This document shows, piece by piece, positions 1-8,967 of a DNA stretch of 64,000 nucleotides. The notes beneath the pieces are model-generated. The model made no database searches, was not told the origin of the DNA, and saw nothing but the letters and a program-made list of their open reading frames with translations. The translations under genes were made by a program, and so were the position numbers. Every line of letters starts with the position of its first letter. Positions within the stretch are counted from its first letter, which is position 1. Origin of the DNA: CAYSRM01 sp964475205 (GTDB taxonomy: Bacteria > Verrucomicrobiota > Kiritimatiellia > UBA8416 > CAYSRM01); assembly GCA_964475205.1 (NCBI GenBank), contig CAYYVQ010000004.1, positions 34,175 to 98,174 of the forward strand. Reading direction: 5' to 3'.

Positions 1-70
1 CGGTTATCACGAATCTTGGCCTGCCCCTAATTTACCGCATCTACACTGCGCCCTGCGCACTCGCAGTAGA

Positions 71-1087
71 TTACTCGTCTGAATATGCGCGCAAGGCTCC
101 CGCTTCTTTAAGAAGCACATGAACGTTATCTCCACGGGCAATTCTTTTTCGTGAACCGTCAGGAAACACAACCACAGCCCGGAAAGACTTGCGGTTCATG
201 TTGAGCTGCTCGATTTTCAGGATACAGCGCTTTTTGTCATATACGTAGTCCATGCGTAGAATCTTGTTCCACCACCAATCACCTTTGCCAACCGGCATAT
301 CGATATTGAAATCGGCTTCACCCGGGATAAAGATACCCTCCTTCAGAAATACGACATAACCAATTGCGTTCGCCATTTGTGAATAGTCAATTCCTATCGG
401 TGCGCCCTTATGAAAATGCGTACAAGAAACCTCATAGTTCGTGAATACTTTTTCATCATCAAACCCGACCCTTCCGCCCGCAGCCTTCTCTTTCATGAAG
501 TTAAAGGCTATCTGATGCACCCGATCCCTCACTGGTGAATGATAATTTATAATTTTCATTCCTTCAGGCAGGCAGTCTTTCCTAAACGTGACATCCTTAG
601 ACATTGCCGCCCCAAGGAAATATACCCCCCGAAGCATAGCAAGCCGGTTTTCTGATCGCTCAATGGCTTTAAGAATAACACGCGTCCCGACACTGTACCC
701 TATAAGCACATACGGAGTCTTCTCGCTTTCAAATCTGTCGATAACTTTTCGTTTGAATCTTTCAGCTTCGTCATCAGCTCTCTTCTCTGATTTCTGCCAG
801 TTGGCTCCTGCCTTCATGAACTCGATTTCGACCGAATCCCATTTATAGTTCAATACTTCACAATCGTAGTCTATACCCTCAAGAAATTCCGTCAGATTGG
901 CGCAGAGCACAGGATCATTCTTGACTCCTCCGAATCCGTGCAGATAGACAAATATCAATTTCTCCTCAGCAGGCGCTGCTACCGTTGATTCCCGAGGAAA
1001 ACCGGCGCAACCATAAAAAAACGGCGCCAGTAAGAATAAAAAGCAGATAAACGAAGCATGCCTGGCATACAGAAAAAATTTCATCAT
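71..1087 (-). CDS. lipoprotein with alpha/beta-hydrolase fold, function unknown
   Basis: 338 aa. The N-terminus is a hydrophobic signal segment ending in FFYGC (Cys27), so the protein is probably a lipoprotein. An alpha/beta-hydrolase-like core follows: a strand and oxyanion-type turn YLHGFGG near residue 49 and a nucleophile elbow GYSVG at 130-134 (Ser132). The C-terminal hundred residues are not recognised. The start is ATG at 1087 or the adjacent ATG at 1084; a GGTGA sequence lies just upstream of both. It sits 18 bp behind lnt and is the last gene of the long minus-strand run. A lipoprotein gene behind the lipoprotein N-acyltransferase gene is suggestive but proves no functional link. The substrate is unknown; esterase or lipase-like activity is inference from the GxSxG motif. 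Confidence 0.7.
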   Translation of the reverse strand: MMKFFLYARHASFICFLFLLAPFFYGCAGFPRESTVAAPAEEKLIFVYLHGFGGVKNDPVLCANLTEFLEGIDYDCEVLNYKWDSVEIEFMKAGANWQKSEKRADDEAERFKRKVIDRFESEKTPYVLIGYSVGTRVILKAIERSENRLAMLRGVYFLGAAMSKDVTFRKDCLPEGMKIINYHSPVRDRVHQIAFNFMKEKAAGGRVGFDDEKVFTNYEVSCTHFHKGAPIGIDYSQMANAIGYVVFLKEGIFIPGEADFNIDMPVGKGDWWWNKILRMDYVYDKKRCILKIEQLNMNRKSFRAVVVFPDGSRKRIARGDNVHVLLKEAGALRAYSDE

Positions 1088-1105
1088 GTCACCTGTTATC
1101 GCACA

Positions 1106-2506
1106 TCATTGATTTTCATAAACAAAGTGTCTCAATGGTTTCGAAGTTATGGCCACTGCAATCAGGCCCGATACTGTTATCACCATGCACAACCATGGAA
1201 ATATCCAGCCGATCCTTGTGTAAAACGTCTGGTGTCCAAGTCTTTCAATCATGCCCACGATTACACCTTCAATCATTGGCGCTATGCTGTGGTGGACATT
1301 CCCATATGGATCAATAATCTGTGAAACGCCCGAACTGGCCGCACATACTACCCAGCGGCCATTCTCCACGGCGCGAACCGGAATCATGGCTGAATGCTGA
1401 AAATGTTGTGCTGCCGACCAGTGTTCAGCGTCGAAACTCGGCACGGCAAAAAACTCAGCGCCCTGCAAAGTCATTCTGCGCATGAGCGATGTGTAGTCAA
1501 AATCAAAACAAACTGGCGTGCCAAAAGTCCCGGGCAAGGCCTTGATAACCTTTCCGCCCCTCCCCGGAATACCGTCGTTGAAAAAGTGGACTGGATGATT
1601 CTTGTAGTACTCACCAATAATTCCGTCACCATCAACGACCATAGCGGTGTTACGCCAGCCATCTGAATTCTTGTTGACCCCGGTTTTTGTTCCAAAAACA
1701 ATGATACTATCCAATTTGTCGGCAAGTCCGGTTATCATTGCGAAGCTATCTGGATCGCGTCCATAAATATCGTACGGCACAGCATATTCAGGCCATACAA
1801 TCAGTTCGACGTCCGGATCATTTATGCCTCTGGTCATTTCAATGTAAGTGGCCAGGCGGCATTCTTCACTCTGAACTGCCGCAACCTTAAGCGTTTCATG
1901 GACGGGTTCAACTCGCCCGGGCCGAAAATATCCAAGCCCGAGCGTAATCAATGCCAGGATCAGGCCAACAGGTCTGGAACTTCTGTGGTATAGGAATGTC
2001 GTCGTTACAAACACAAGAAACGAGACGCCGTACACCCCGGCAACGGGAGTGATCCAGACAGGTCCTACAGCAAGTCCCGGAGTAATCCATGCGAATTTGA
2101 GAAAAAAGATTTCAGCGCGGAAAAATTCAATGGAAGTCCATACTCCTGCAAGAAGCAACGCCTTTGTTGCCTCATTATGAACCCGACAATCCACAAAACA
2201 GGCAAGAACGCCGAAAAGTCCGGTAAAAAGGGCCAGTATCGCCACTAGAGGCAGGGCCGCATACTTGAAGATGTTAATCAGCCAGTAAAGAGAAGCCCCA
2301 TAAGCAACCATGCCCTGCAGAAACCCGAGATAGAACCCCCTTTTTAAGCTGGTTTTTGCGATGGCCGCGAGTAAAGGCAGCCATGCAACAAGAATGCAGG
2401 GCCAGCATCCGAAAGGCGGGAAACTGACCATCACCAATGCCCCGCTCAAACAAACCAGCAGAATCTGCCTCATCATAATATACAACCGGGCCATGTCATG
2501 TTTCAT
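1106..2506 (-). CDS. lnt: apolipoprotein N-acyltransferase
   Basis: 466 aa, slightly shorter than the E. coli enzyme. It transfers the third acyl chain onto the N-terminal cysteine of lipoproteins in the inner membrane. The first ~190 residues hold several membrane segments with the family hallmark FPPFGCWP near residue 29. A periplasmic nitrilase-like domain follows, with the expected Glu-Lys-Cys triad: WPEY (Glu240), YYKNHPV (Lys302) and PVCFDFDY (Cys333). A final membrane segment lies near the C-terminus. The annotated ATG at 2506 follows the transposase-like stop by 9 bp; ATGs at 2494 and 2476 are possible alternatives. It is probably co-transcribed with the biosynthetic operon upstream. 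Confidence 0.93.
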   Translation of the reverse strand: MKHDMARLYIMMRQILLVCLSGALVMVSFPPFGCWPCILVAWLPLLAAIAKTSLKRGFYLGFLQGMVAYGASLYWLINIFKYAALPLVAILALFTGLFGVLACFVDCRVHNEATKALLLAGVWTSIEFFRAEIFFLKFAWITPGLAVGPVWITPVAGVYGVSFLVFVTTTFLYHRSSRPVGLILALITLGLGYFRPGRVEPVHETLKVAAVQSEECRLATYIEMTRGINDPDVELIVWPEYAVPYDIYGRDPDSFAMITGLADKLDSIIVFGTKTGVNKNSDGWRNTAMVVDGDGIIGEYYKNHPVHFFNDGIPGRGGKVIKALPGTFGTPVCFDFDYTSLMRRMTLQGAEFFAVPSFDAEHWSAAQHFQHSAMIPVRAVENGRWVVCAASSGVSQIIDPYGNVHHSIAPMIEGVIVGMIERLGHQTFYTRIGWIFPWLCMVITVSGLIAVAITSKPLRHFVYENQ

Positions 2507-2515
2507 ATCTGTTAG

Positions 2516-3532
2516 TCACTTTTGTTGAGCGCGGATTCGTTTCATTAATCTATCCAGCATCCCGCCCCTCTTCACATGCGGCAGCCACTGTTTCTCGGCG
2601 CAATTGAGAACAAACCTGTTGCGTTGCTCCGCCGCCGCCAGATCGCCGGACCGGTCGTCCATTTCAAGAATCAGCATTCGATTGGCTTCGAGGGCGGGAA
2701 CCCATTCCGACGGTATGCGCATGATATCAATGCCCCATGCGGGGCAGCAGATGAGCCGCGCCCGGCTCTGCAGTAATGCAGTGAGGAGCGCCTTTTCCGG
2801 CGGTGAATGAAATCCGCTCATAAAACAGATGTCTGATCCGGCATTTGCTGCTCGCTGCCGTGCAGCATTCAATGTGCTCGCCGGACAACTGCGCGAGCAC
2901 AACAAGGCAATCTTCTCGCGATTCAGAAGCGCGGGGTTACCTATCAGCCGGAAAGGCTCGCCGTTGTGTATCGCGTGCTGGACCAGCTTCCACGGGTTAG
3001 CCTGAATGTATTCTCGGATAGTGAGCTCTGCTTCCGTTGTGCGAACAACCATTTCATAATAATTGCGGTGCCAGACCCTGCCGGGAAAAGGCGCAAACCG
3101 CCCCGCCTTCACACCAGCAATATATTCATGCACCACCATCGACTTGAATGCCCCGACAATTTCACCCAATGCCACATTTCCTCCCCGCATGCAAATCAAC
3201 CCATGAAAATGATCCGGCATCACCACGTACGGGCACCCCTCGTGGGTGCCCTCTTCAATGCACCCCTCGTGGGTGCCCTCTTCGTGGCATCCTTCATGGG
3301 TGCCACTTCCGGAGGAGAGGGCAGACACGAGGCCTGCCCCTACGGCCGATTGCGGCATTTTCTCCCACACACGGCCAACCATTTCGCGCACATCCGGATC
3401 AGCGAAAATTTCGCCGGCATCCCGATGCGCGCAAATTGTCACAAAATATTTCCCGCCACCCGAATAATCATGACCTTTCAACCGGATTGATCGGCGGTGA
3501 TGAATTTCCGGATCATATCCCGCCGCGCTCAT
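2516..3532 (-). CDS. REP-associated tyrosine transposase (RAYT) with extra C-terminal domain
   Basis: 338 aa. Residues 5-190 form an IS200-like Y1 transposase domain: the typical RAYT start HHRRSIRLKG, the HUH motif PDHFHG (His108, His110) and a likely catalytic Tyr175 in REYIQANPW, so the active site looks intact. Between the first strand pair and the HUH motif lies an in-frame insertion (about 62-100) with three THEGC repeats, encoded by hairpin-forming DNA. Residues ~200-338 are not part of a standard RAYT; the SGFHSPPEKALLTALL stretch resembles the DprA/SLOG Rossmann family. The start ATG overlaps the epimerase stop as ATGA, so translation is probably coupled to the biosynthetic operon, which is unusual for a mobile gene. 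RAYTs usually act on REP hairpins and are often host-maintained. Confidence 0.82.
   Translation of the reverse strand: MSAAGYDPEIHHRRSIRLKGHDYSGGGKYFVTICAHRDAGEIFADPDVREMVGRVWEKMPQSAVGAGLVSALSSGSGTHEGCHEEGTHEGCIEEGTHEGCPYVVMPDHFHGLICMRGGNVALGEIVGAFKSMVVHEYIAGVKAGRFAPFPGRVWHRNYYEMVVRTTEAELTIREYIQANPWKLVQHAIHNGEPFRLIGNPALLNREKIALLCSRSCPASTLNAARQRAANAGSDICFMSGFHSPPEKALLTALLQSRARLICCPAWGIDIMRIPSEWVPALEANRMLILEMDDRSGDLAAAEQRNRFVLNCAEKQWLPHVKRGGMLDRLMKRIRAQQK
3232..3346. repeat. in-frame REP-like hairpin repeats inside the RAYT gene
   Basis: On the plus strand the unit CACCCCTCGTGGGTGCCCTC occurs twice, and a degenerate third unit (CATCCTTCATGGGTGCC) follows. Each unit contains a self-complementary core (GGGCACCC, short loop, GGGGTGCCC). 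A different hairpin with GGGCAG...CTGCCC arms follows at about 3321-3343. All stay in frame with the transposase and encode the THEGC repeats. Confidence 0.75.
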
Positions 3533-4563
3533 TGCCTTACTCCCTCCCGCTCTGCTTCAAGCTCACTGACTCCGCTCGCGCGGTTATAAACAGAACAGCC
3601 GTTCTTCCTGAAAAGCTCCTTCATCCTTTCATTGCCGAAGTCCAGGTTGCGACTGACCGAATAAAGCGCGTACAGTGAAGGATCCATAAAGGGTCGCTTC
3701 AGATTCAGAATATTCGAAATGCCGCTCACACAGGCGCCCATGATATAGCCCATGCTGAAAGGCAATGTTACGCTTCTTAGTTTTTTCTCCGGCAGGTATA
3801 TCCGCGCAAGAAGTCTGTAGAATTCCTCTATACTTGTCTTCTCGCTATCAAGCACGTTGATCGCATTCCCCTCTGCGCCATCCGAAACCGCAGCTATATG
3901 TGCGGCCATGGCCACATTCCGAACATGCGCAAGAGGCCATCTATTACGGCCCCGCCATCTTCCAAAATGCACAATGCAGGGCGACCATCGCAGAAAGTCG
4001 ACAATACGCCTGGTCAAAGTTGTGTCATCCACACCCCACACCTGCGCCGGCCTGAGAATCGAATAGCGGTGAGGCGCAAGCTGGTCGCGGATAAAAGCCT
4101 CGGCCAGAATCTTGTACTCGGGGTAAGGGTTGGAAGGATGCGCCTTGAGGGGAAGGTCTTCTTCTGATTCCCCGCTAAAATCCCCCAAACCATATACGTC
4201 GGTAGTGGAAATAAAGACAAGCCTTGAAATTTCTTTATCTTTAACCAGCGTCGTCACAGTCCTGACTGAATCAAGATTGGTTCGCTTGAATTCCCTGTGT
4301 CGCCCGACATCTGAAGCGCGACCTGCGCAATGAACAATGGCCTCATAGCTTTTTGTTGCGGACTTCAAAGCCAATCGGAGACTTTCATAGTCAGCCGCAT
4401 CACCTGTAACTGTTGTCAGATTTCCTGAACTCTCAAGCCTGTCAAGCTTGTTCGACCTGTTCTTGTGAACAAGCGCTGTTACATTCCATCCCCGGCTCAC
4501 AAATTCTTCTGCTACGTAACCGCCAATAAAGCCAGCCGCGCCTGTTATGAATACGTTTCTCAA
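3529..4563 (-). CDS. NAD-dependent epimerase/dehydratase family reductase
   Basis: 344 aa extended short-chain dehydrogenase. The N-terminal Rossmann motif TGAAGFIGG (residues 7-15) binds NAD(P). The catalytic Ser/Thr lies in FISTTDVYG and the YxxxK pair in YPEYKILAE. The family covers nucleotide-sugar epimerases, 3-beta-hydroxysteroid dehydrogenases and CerR-type 3-ketosphinganine reductases. Its start overlaps the alpha-oxoamine synthase stop by 4 bp (ATGA). A reductase directly behind an AOS enzyme fits reduction of the aminoketone product to an amino alcohol; that role is inference. Sugar-nucleotide modification is the main alternative. Confidence 0.85.
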   Translation of the reverse strand: MRNVFITGAAGFIGGYVAEEFVSRGWNVTALVHKNRSNKLDRLESSGNLTTVTGDAADYESLRLALKSATKSYEAIVHCAGRASDVGRHREFKRTNLDSVRTVTTLVKDKEISRLVFISTTDVYGLGDFSGESEEDLPLKAHPSNPYPEYKILAEAFIRDQLAPHRYSILRPAQVWGVDDTTLTRRIVDFLRWSPCIVHFGRWRGRNRWPLAHVRNVAMAAHIAAVSDGAEGNAINVLDSEKTSIEEFYRLLARIYLPEKKLRSVTLPFSMGYIMGACVSGISNILNLKRPFMDPSLYALYSVSRNLDFGNERMKELFRKNGCSVYNRASGVSELEAEREGVRQ

Positions 4564-5831
4564 GAAATAACTCCGTGTTTTCTTCCAACTTCAGCAAAAG
4601 CAGACAATGCCCTGTCCATCTCATCATTGGTTAATGAATTCATTATACTTACGCGCAACCGGCATTCGCGGCGGCGCACTGCTGGATAGCTCACGAGATT
4701 TGTAAAAACCCCCCGGCGCCGCAATTCATTATGGAACCGGCCAAGAAGTTCCTCGTCACCCACTATAATCGGGATAATGGCCGAATCCGTGTCGCACGTA
4801 TCAAAGCCAAGCTCCTTCAGGTTCCGCGCCATGTAATTAATATTATCCCACAGTCGTTTGCGTCCAGCATTGTCGTCCATCAGAAGCTTGAAAATCTCAA
4901 TAAGGCCTGCGACTACAGGCACAGGCAGACTGGTAGAGAAAAAATACGTTCTCGCGTAATAGCGCAGGTAACTTACAAGTTCCCTGCTTCCGGCACAGTA
5001 TCCTCCGACTGCAGCAGGGGCTTTGCTGAGTGTTCCGTAGATTATATCCACCTTGCCTTCACAACCGAATTTTTCAATGGTGCCCCGACCGGTAGGCCCT
5101 GTGACCCCGACAGCATGAGCTTCATCGATCATCACACGCGCGTTGTATTTCTCTGCGAGTTCGACAATCCGGTCCAGGGGCGCGGAATCACCGTCCATGG
5201 AAAAAACGCCATCAGTAATAATCAGCCTTCCTTTTTGTTCGGAGGGCAACTGTCTCAATTGCTTTTCAAGATGCCTCATATTCCGGTGCAGATAAATTTT
5301 TGCATCTGCGCCTGAAAGAATACAGCCGTCGAATATCGAGGCATGATTAGCCGAATCATTGATAATGACATCACCATTTCCACACAGGGCAGAGATAACG
5401 CCAATGTTGCCTGAATACCCGCAGGGAAAGATTATTGCGTCTTCCGTCTCATAGAACTCAGCTATCAATCGCTCAAGCTGCCGGTGCATGTCGGTTGTTC
5501 CCGCGTAAAGAGAAACAGCGCCCATGCCGTAACCATACCGGTCACAGGCATCTTTACTGGCTGCAACTACTGCAGGGTGAGTTGTCAGTGAAAGATAGGA
5601 ATTGGAGCCCAGCATGATTACTTCCCGTTCTTCGCTGTCCGCCTCCCGCATACGGACTTGCGGGGAAGCAGGTCCCAGCATTTCCAATCCCAATCCTTCA
5701 AGCCATGCCTGGGGATGCTCGTCGAGAAAAACCTTCAGATCGTGAGTCTTTTCAAGTATGTCAGACTTTCCGCCGCCAGTCGCGAAATCTTCAAATCCCT
5801 TTGTCTCTTCCAGGTCTTCCAGAGTCTTCAC
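4560..5831 (-). CDS. alpha-oxoamine synthase (serine palmitoyltransferase / KBL / BioF family)
   Basis: 423 aa, fold-type I PLP enzyme that condenses an amino acid with an acyl-thioester and releases CO2. Visible landmarks are SNSYLSL near 76, FPCGYSGNIG near 135, a PLP-stacking His163 in NHASI, the cofactor Asp236 and His239 in IDEAHAVG, and the Schiff-base Lys270 in YGTLSKA. The first ~60 residues extend beyond BioF and resemble the longer N-termini of SPT-like members. The start is GTG at 5831: AAGGAG lies 7 bp upstream, although the gene then overlaps the OYE gene by 41 bp. There are no biotin genes nearby, so a lipid role (3-ketosphinganine-like product) is more likely than biotin synthesis. 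The acyl and amino acid substrates cannot be read from sequence. Confidence 0.88.
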   Translation of the reverse strand: MKTLEDLEETKGFEDFATGGGKSDILEKTHDLKVFLDEHPQAWLEGLGLEMLGPASPQVRMREADSEEREVIMLGSNSYLSLTTHPAVVAASKDACDRYGYGMGAVSLYAGTTDMHRQLERLIAEFYETEDAIIFPCGYSGNIGVISALCGNGDVIINDSANHASIFDGCILSGADAKIYLHRNMRHLEKQLRQLPSEQKGRLIITDGVFSMDGDSAPLDRIVELAEKYNARVMIDEAHAVGVTGPTGRGTIEKFGCEGKVDIIYGTLSKAPAAVGGYCAGSRELVSYLRYYARTYFFSTSLPVPVVAGLIEIFKLLMDDNAGRKRLWDNINYMARNLKELGFDTCDTDSAIIPIIVGDEELLGRFHNELRRRGVFTNLVSYPAVRRRECRLRVSIMNSLTNDEMDRALSAFAEVGRKHGVIS

Positions 5832-7053
5832 GTTTTATCTCCTTTTTTCGATAACATCTCAACGACTTGTGGCTGTCACAATAAGCTGTGCATAAATTGC
5901 AGTTGACACATTTTGACGAAGATTGCCGGCCGCTCTTTATCTGAATGGGCAGATCCGGTTCGCAAATCAGAGGTCTGCACAGGGACACAGCGCTCAGATC
6001 ATTCTCAAGGCATCTATTTATTCCTGCCAGGTTTCTGATCCCGCCAACAGGTATAACAGACAATGCAGTATTGCTCCTTATCCGGCGGGCAGCTTCAAAA
6101 TTATAATTCTCCTCAAACGGGATGAACTTTCCAAGATAGCTGCCTGAAAACAGTTTCTTCCACAGACCATGCATGGCTCTGGGAATGTGCCTGAACAAGG
6201 GGTTGACATTCAGGAATACATCTACAGGACAACCGCCTCTCATTATATTCAAAGCATATTCCATTGATCCGTAGCTGATTTCAACAGCATCTATGTTTAA
6301 CGCTTCCAGTCTCTTCACGGTATTCAGGGTGTTCTCGATATCAATTCCAGGATTGTGATCCTCCCCCCAACTGAGCTTAACCAGGATTGGAAACTCTGAA
6401 CCGTTCTTCGCGCGTACAGAGCGGATAATCTCTTCCAGCAGAAGGGGGCCGTCGACCCATCTGTCTTTGCGCATATTTGTCCAGGGAGAAAGAAACTGAT
6501 GTATAAGATAGCCATGGGCCGCATGAATCTGGATTCCGTCAAAACCAGCTCTCTTTGCCCGCATCGAAGCTTCTGCAAACTGATCAATAATTGCTTTGAT
6601 ACCGCCATCATCAAGCGAATGAACCTTTTGTCGAAAATATCCGCACTTTCGATCCGATGCTCCATGTACAGGCATTCCTGTTATTTCACGTCTGGTTTGA
6701 CGTCCCGCATGAGCAAGCTGCATGAACAATGGCAGATCGGGATGGTCATTTTTGGTTTGATCGATAACCTTGTGCCAGGCATCAATCTTCTCGTCCTTAT
6801 CAATCCCGCACTGACGGGGTTGCATAGCTCTACCTGATTGTGACACATAAACAAAACCCGTTATTATGGCCCCGACTCCGCCTTCGGCAAGATGCCTGTA
6901 AATCTCTCCAAGCTCAGAACCGGGGGTTCCCGCGGAATCAGCGCAGCCTTCATATGTTGCCGCGCGAATCAACCTGTTACGCAGCCGGACATTCGACAAG
7001 GTCAATGGCTTAAAGAGAGATTCCGCTGTTGTTGTGTTGCTGCCGGCATTCAT
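5791..7053 (-). CDS. NADH:flavin oxidoreductase, old yellow enzyme family with Fe-S-type tail
   Basis: About 420 aa from the chosen start. An FMN-binding TIM barrel begins LFKPLTLSNVRLRNRL and contains the substrate-binding HAAHGYLIHQFLSP motif typical of 2-enoate reductase/OYE proteins. Near the C-terminus, KCVNCNLCTAYC resembles the [4Fe-4S] cysteine cluster of 2,4-dienoyl-CoA reductases, but the second, FAD/NAD domain of those enzymes is absent. The frame is open to 7161, but the ATG at 7053 has a GGAGG site and avoids overlap with the ThiL-like gene. In this operon it may reduce an enone or an isoprenoid/acyl double bond; this is inference. Confidence 0.85.
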   Translation of the reverse strand: MNAGSNTTTAESLFKPLTLSNVRLRNRLIRAATYEGCADSAGTPGSELGEIYRHLAEGGVGAIITGFVYVSQSGRAMQPRQCGIDKDEKIDAWHKVIDQTKNDHPDLPLFMQLAHAGRQTRREITGMPVHGASDRKCGYFRQKVHSLDDGGIKAIIDQFAEASMRAKRAGFDGIQIHAAHGYLIHQFLSPWTNMRKDRWVDGPLLLEEIIRSVRAKNGSEFPILVKLSWGEDHNPGIDIENTLNTVKRLEALNIDAVEISYGSMEYALNIMRGGCPVDVFLNVNPLFRHIPRAMHGLWKKLFSGSYLGKFIPFEENYNFEAARRIRSNTALSVIPVGGIRNLAGINRCLENDLSAVSLCRPLICEPDLPIQIKSGRQSSSKCVNCNLCTAYCDSHKSLRCYRKKEIKREDSGRPGRDKGI

Positions 7054-7058
7054 TCTCT

Positions 7059-8054
7059 TCAGGAACCTCCAAAAAGCTGCCCGGCCATGGTCATTACTTC
7101 TTTGACATAACGGTCGATATCGCCAACGTCTCTCGGGCAGGGAGGCGGACCCGTCAGGCACGCTGTAGAAGAGGCGCCCGTCAGGAATGTCACGGAGCTT
7201 TTTGCGTCGGGAAACACAGTCCCGATTCGGGTCGCCCCTATGCGCTCAAGTTCATTTGTAATTGTGCCGGGGACCCGCTCGGGCACAGTAAAAAGCAGCT
7301 CGTATTCGCCTGCGCCGCCAATCAGGGCTGCCTCTGGCGGAAAAGCCATAGCGCTCGCTGCTGCCTTTATCTCCGCGGCATACGGAACCGCCGCCATTTG
7401 TATCTCGAACGTTGCAGTCGGATTCTGTTCGTGAAGCAGCCAGAGCGCGTCAAACAATCCCCCGCTGGTATCAATACAGCTTGTTGCGCAGGTTCTTATG
7501 AAAGAGGCTTCCTTGCTGCGCAGTTCAAACAATGGTGCAGGCGCTCTCTGCAAAGCGGCAAGATTTGCGTCACCGAGTTCCCCGGTGATCCATAGCGACT
7601 GAGGCGCAGACGGAATCAGATGCTTCAACGGGGGGCCACCTTCAACAAAACCCATCGCAAACCCGCAATAGCGCCACGGATCCGCATTTCCCACATCGCC
7701 ACCGCAAAGGAAACATCCAGCGCTGTCAAGCGCAAGCCTGATTCCCTGCATAAAGTCATCAACAAAACTCTGTTCAACGTCTGAGGGCAACCCCACAGTT
7801 TGCATGTAGTAACGTGGTCTGGCTCCGGCGGCAAAAAGATCACTCAATGTTGCCACCGCCAGATTGTTCCCGAGTCTTTCCGGATCATCGGAAGTAAAAA
7901 AATCTTCTTCAGGACTGAAGTCATCCATGGTCAAAGCCCAGGTTTGATCACCAAACTGAATAATCTCCGAGTCACATTCAAAAAGTGTGTTGCTTTGATC
8001 GGCGCTCCGGTTGAATGAACCGGCCAGTCTTCTTATCAGTTCATATTCTCTCAT
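7059..8054 (-). CDS. ThiL/PurM-superfamily (AIR synthase-related) protein
   Basis: 331 aa. The N-terminal half matches the AIRS/ThiL ATP-binding fold: an acidic stretch LTMDDFSPEEDFF, then NNLAVATLSDLFAAGARPRYY (residues about 63-83), and a glycine loop CGGDVGN near 118. The usual ThiL GDDAA metal motif is altered to FGDQTWA. No thiamine genes surround it, so classical thiamine-monophosphate kinase is doubtful. A small-molecule phosphotransferase or ATP-dependent activating enzyme of the operon product is a reasonable inference. It overlaps the lipid kinase gene by 14 bp. Confidence 0.75.
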   Translation of the reverse strand: MREYELIRRLAGSFNRSADQSNTLFECDSEIIQFGDQTWALTMDDFSPEEDFFTSDDPERLGNNLAVATLSDLFAAGARPRYYMQTVGLPSDVEQSFVDDFMQGIRLALDSAGCFLCGGDVGNADPWRYCGFAMGFVEGGPPLKHLIPSAPQSLWITGELGDANLAALQRAPAPLFELRSKEASFIRTCATSCIDTSGGLFDALWLLHEQNPTATFEIQMAAVPYAAEIKAAASAMAFPPEAALIGGAGEYELLFTVPERVPGTITNELERIGATRIGTVFPDAKSSVTFLTGASSTACLTGPPPCPRDVGDIDRYVKEVMTMAGQLFGGS

Positions 8055-8967
8055 TACCTGCTCCAGCTCCTATCAGGTTCAGCGCACGCGGAATAATCCG
8101 GATTTCCACAGGAAGAAACCCTCTGGGATCTCCGTCGAATTCAAGTTCCGCTTTTTCCGCACACCTTATGCTCACTTGCGAACACTCACGCATAAACACA
8201 TCGTCCCTGGCCGCCGCTCGCCCGGAGTAAAACCCGGGAAGAATAGAAAGAACTTTGAACCCACGCTTGCCGTGGACAGCAAAAACAACCAGTTTGCCGT
8301 CATCGCAGCTTAAATCGAGATTCAACCTGAGCCCGGAGGCAATATAAGGACTCTTCAATATGCTTAAATTATTCACCGCTTCCAGTCTGTACTCCGACCC
8401 GTCCAGAATCATTTCAAGGTTCACTGGAGTGGTCATTAAAATGGTGTATATGGCTGCAAGACAGGTTCCGGCGTTATCGCCTGCCAAACGTCTGATGCGA
8501 TTGGAAATACGCGCGACTGATGCGCCAAGGCCAATATTACTGCCGCACCCGAAAAACGATGTCGTTCGGCTTCCATCCTGACCCGAAAACTCTATCCTGG
8601 CTACATCAATCCTGTTCGACCTGCCTGCAATTAACTCTTTTACAGCTTCTGAGCGTCGTATTGGGATTCCATGAAATCTACAGAAATCGGGGCTGGTTCC
8701 GGAATACAGAACACCCATCCGTAAATCCTTTCCTTGTGCCTTCATAACGCCATCGAGTACTTCATTGATAGTCCCGTCGCCTCCAACCGCGACAACAGCG
8801 TCATAACCCGATGCGTTCATAGCCAATTCGACGCCATGCCCTTTGTGGTTTGTCTCTACGCAGTCAAAAGCAAGTCCGGCTTTTCTGAGATCGTCACACC
8901 AGTGCGGCCAAAGCTTCTTGGCACGTCCGGACCTCGAACCCGGATTCATGATCAACAGAGTTTTCAC
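8041..8967 (-). CDS. diacylglycerol/sphingosine-kinase-like lipid kinase (YegS/DagK family)
   Basis: About 308 aa. DAGK catalytic domain: NPGSRSGRA near the N-terminus and the nucleotide-binding loop GGDGTINEVLDG near residue 62. A C-terminal beta-rich domain follows, ending with FDGDPRGFLPVEIRI as in YegS/DgkB/ceramide-kinase-like proteins. The frame is open to an ATG at 9018, but a GTG at 8967 overlaps the radical SAM stop as GTGA and has AGGA about 8 bp upstream, so this start is preferred. It would phosphorylate a lipid hydroxyl; next to AOS, reductase and UbiA genes the acceptor may be the operon's own lipid (inference). Confidence 0.88.
   Translation of the reverse strand: MKTLLIMNPGSRSGRAKKLWPHWCDDLRKAGLAFDCVETNHKGHGVELAMNASGYDAVVAVGGDGTINEVLDGVMKAQGKDLRMGVLYSGTSPDFCRFHGIPIRRSEAVKELIAGRSNRIDVARIEFSGQDGSRTTSFFGCGSNIGLGASVARISNRIRRLAGDNAGTCLAAIYTILMTTPVNLEMILDGSEYRLEAVNNLSILKSPYIASGLRLNLDLSCDDGKLVVFAVHGKRGFKVLSILPGFYSGRAAARDDVFMRECSQVSIRCAEKAELEFDGDPRGFLPVEIRIIPRALNLIGAGAGNERI

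Noticed and set aside
3232..3310. possible CRISPR-like short array
   Set aside because: Only three degenerate units with spacers of a few bases, in frame inside a protein gene; they are REP hairpins.
3148..3678. plus-strand open frames over the RAYT gene
   Set aside because: They result from the proline-rich reading of the GC-rich hairpin repeats and are antisense to the transposase.
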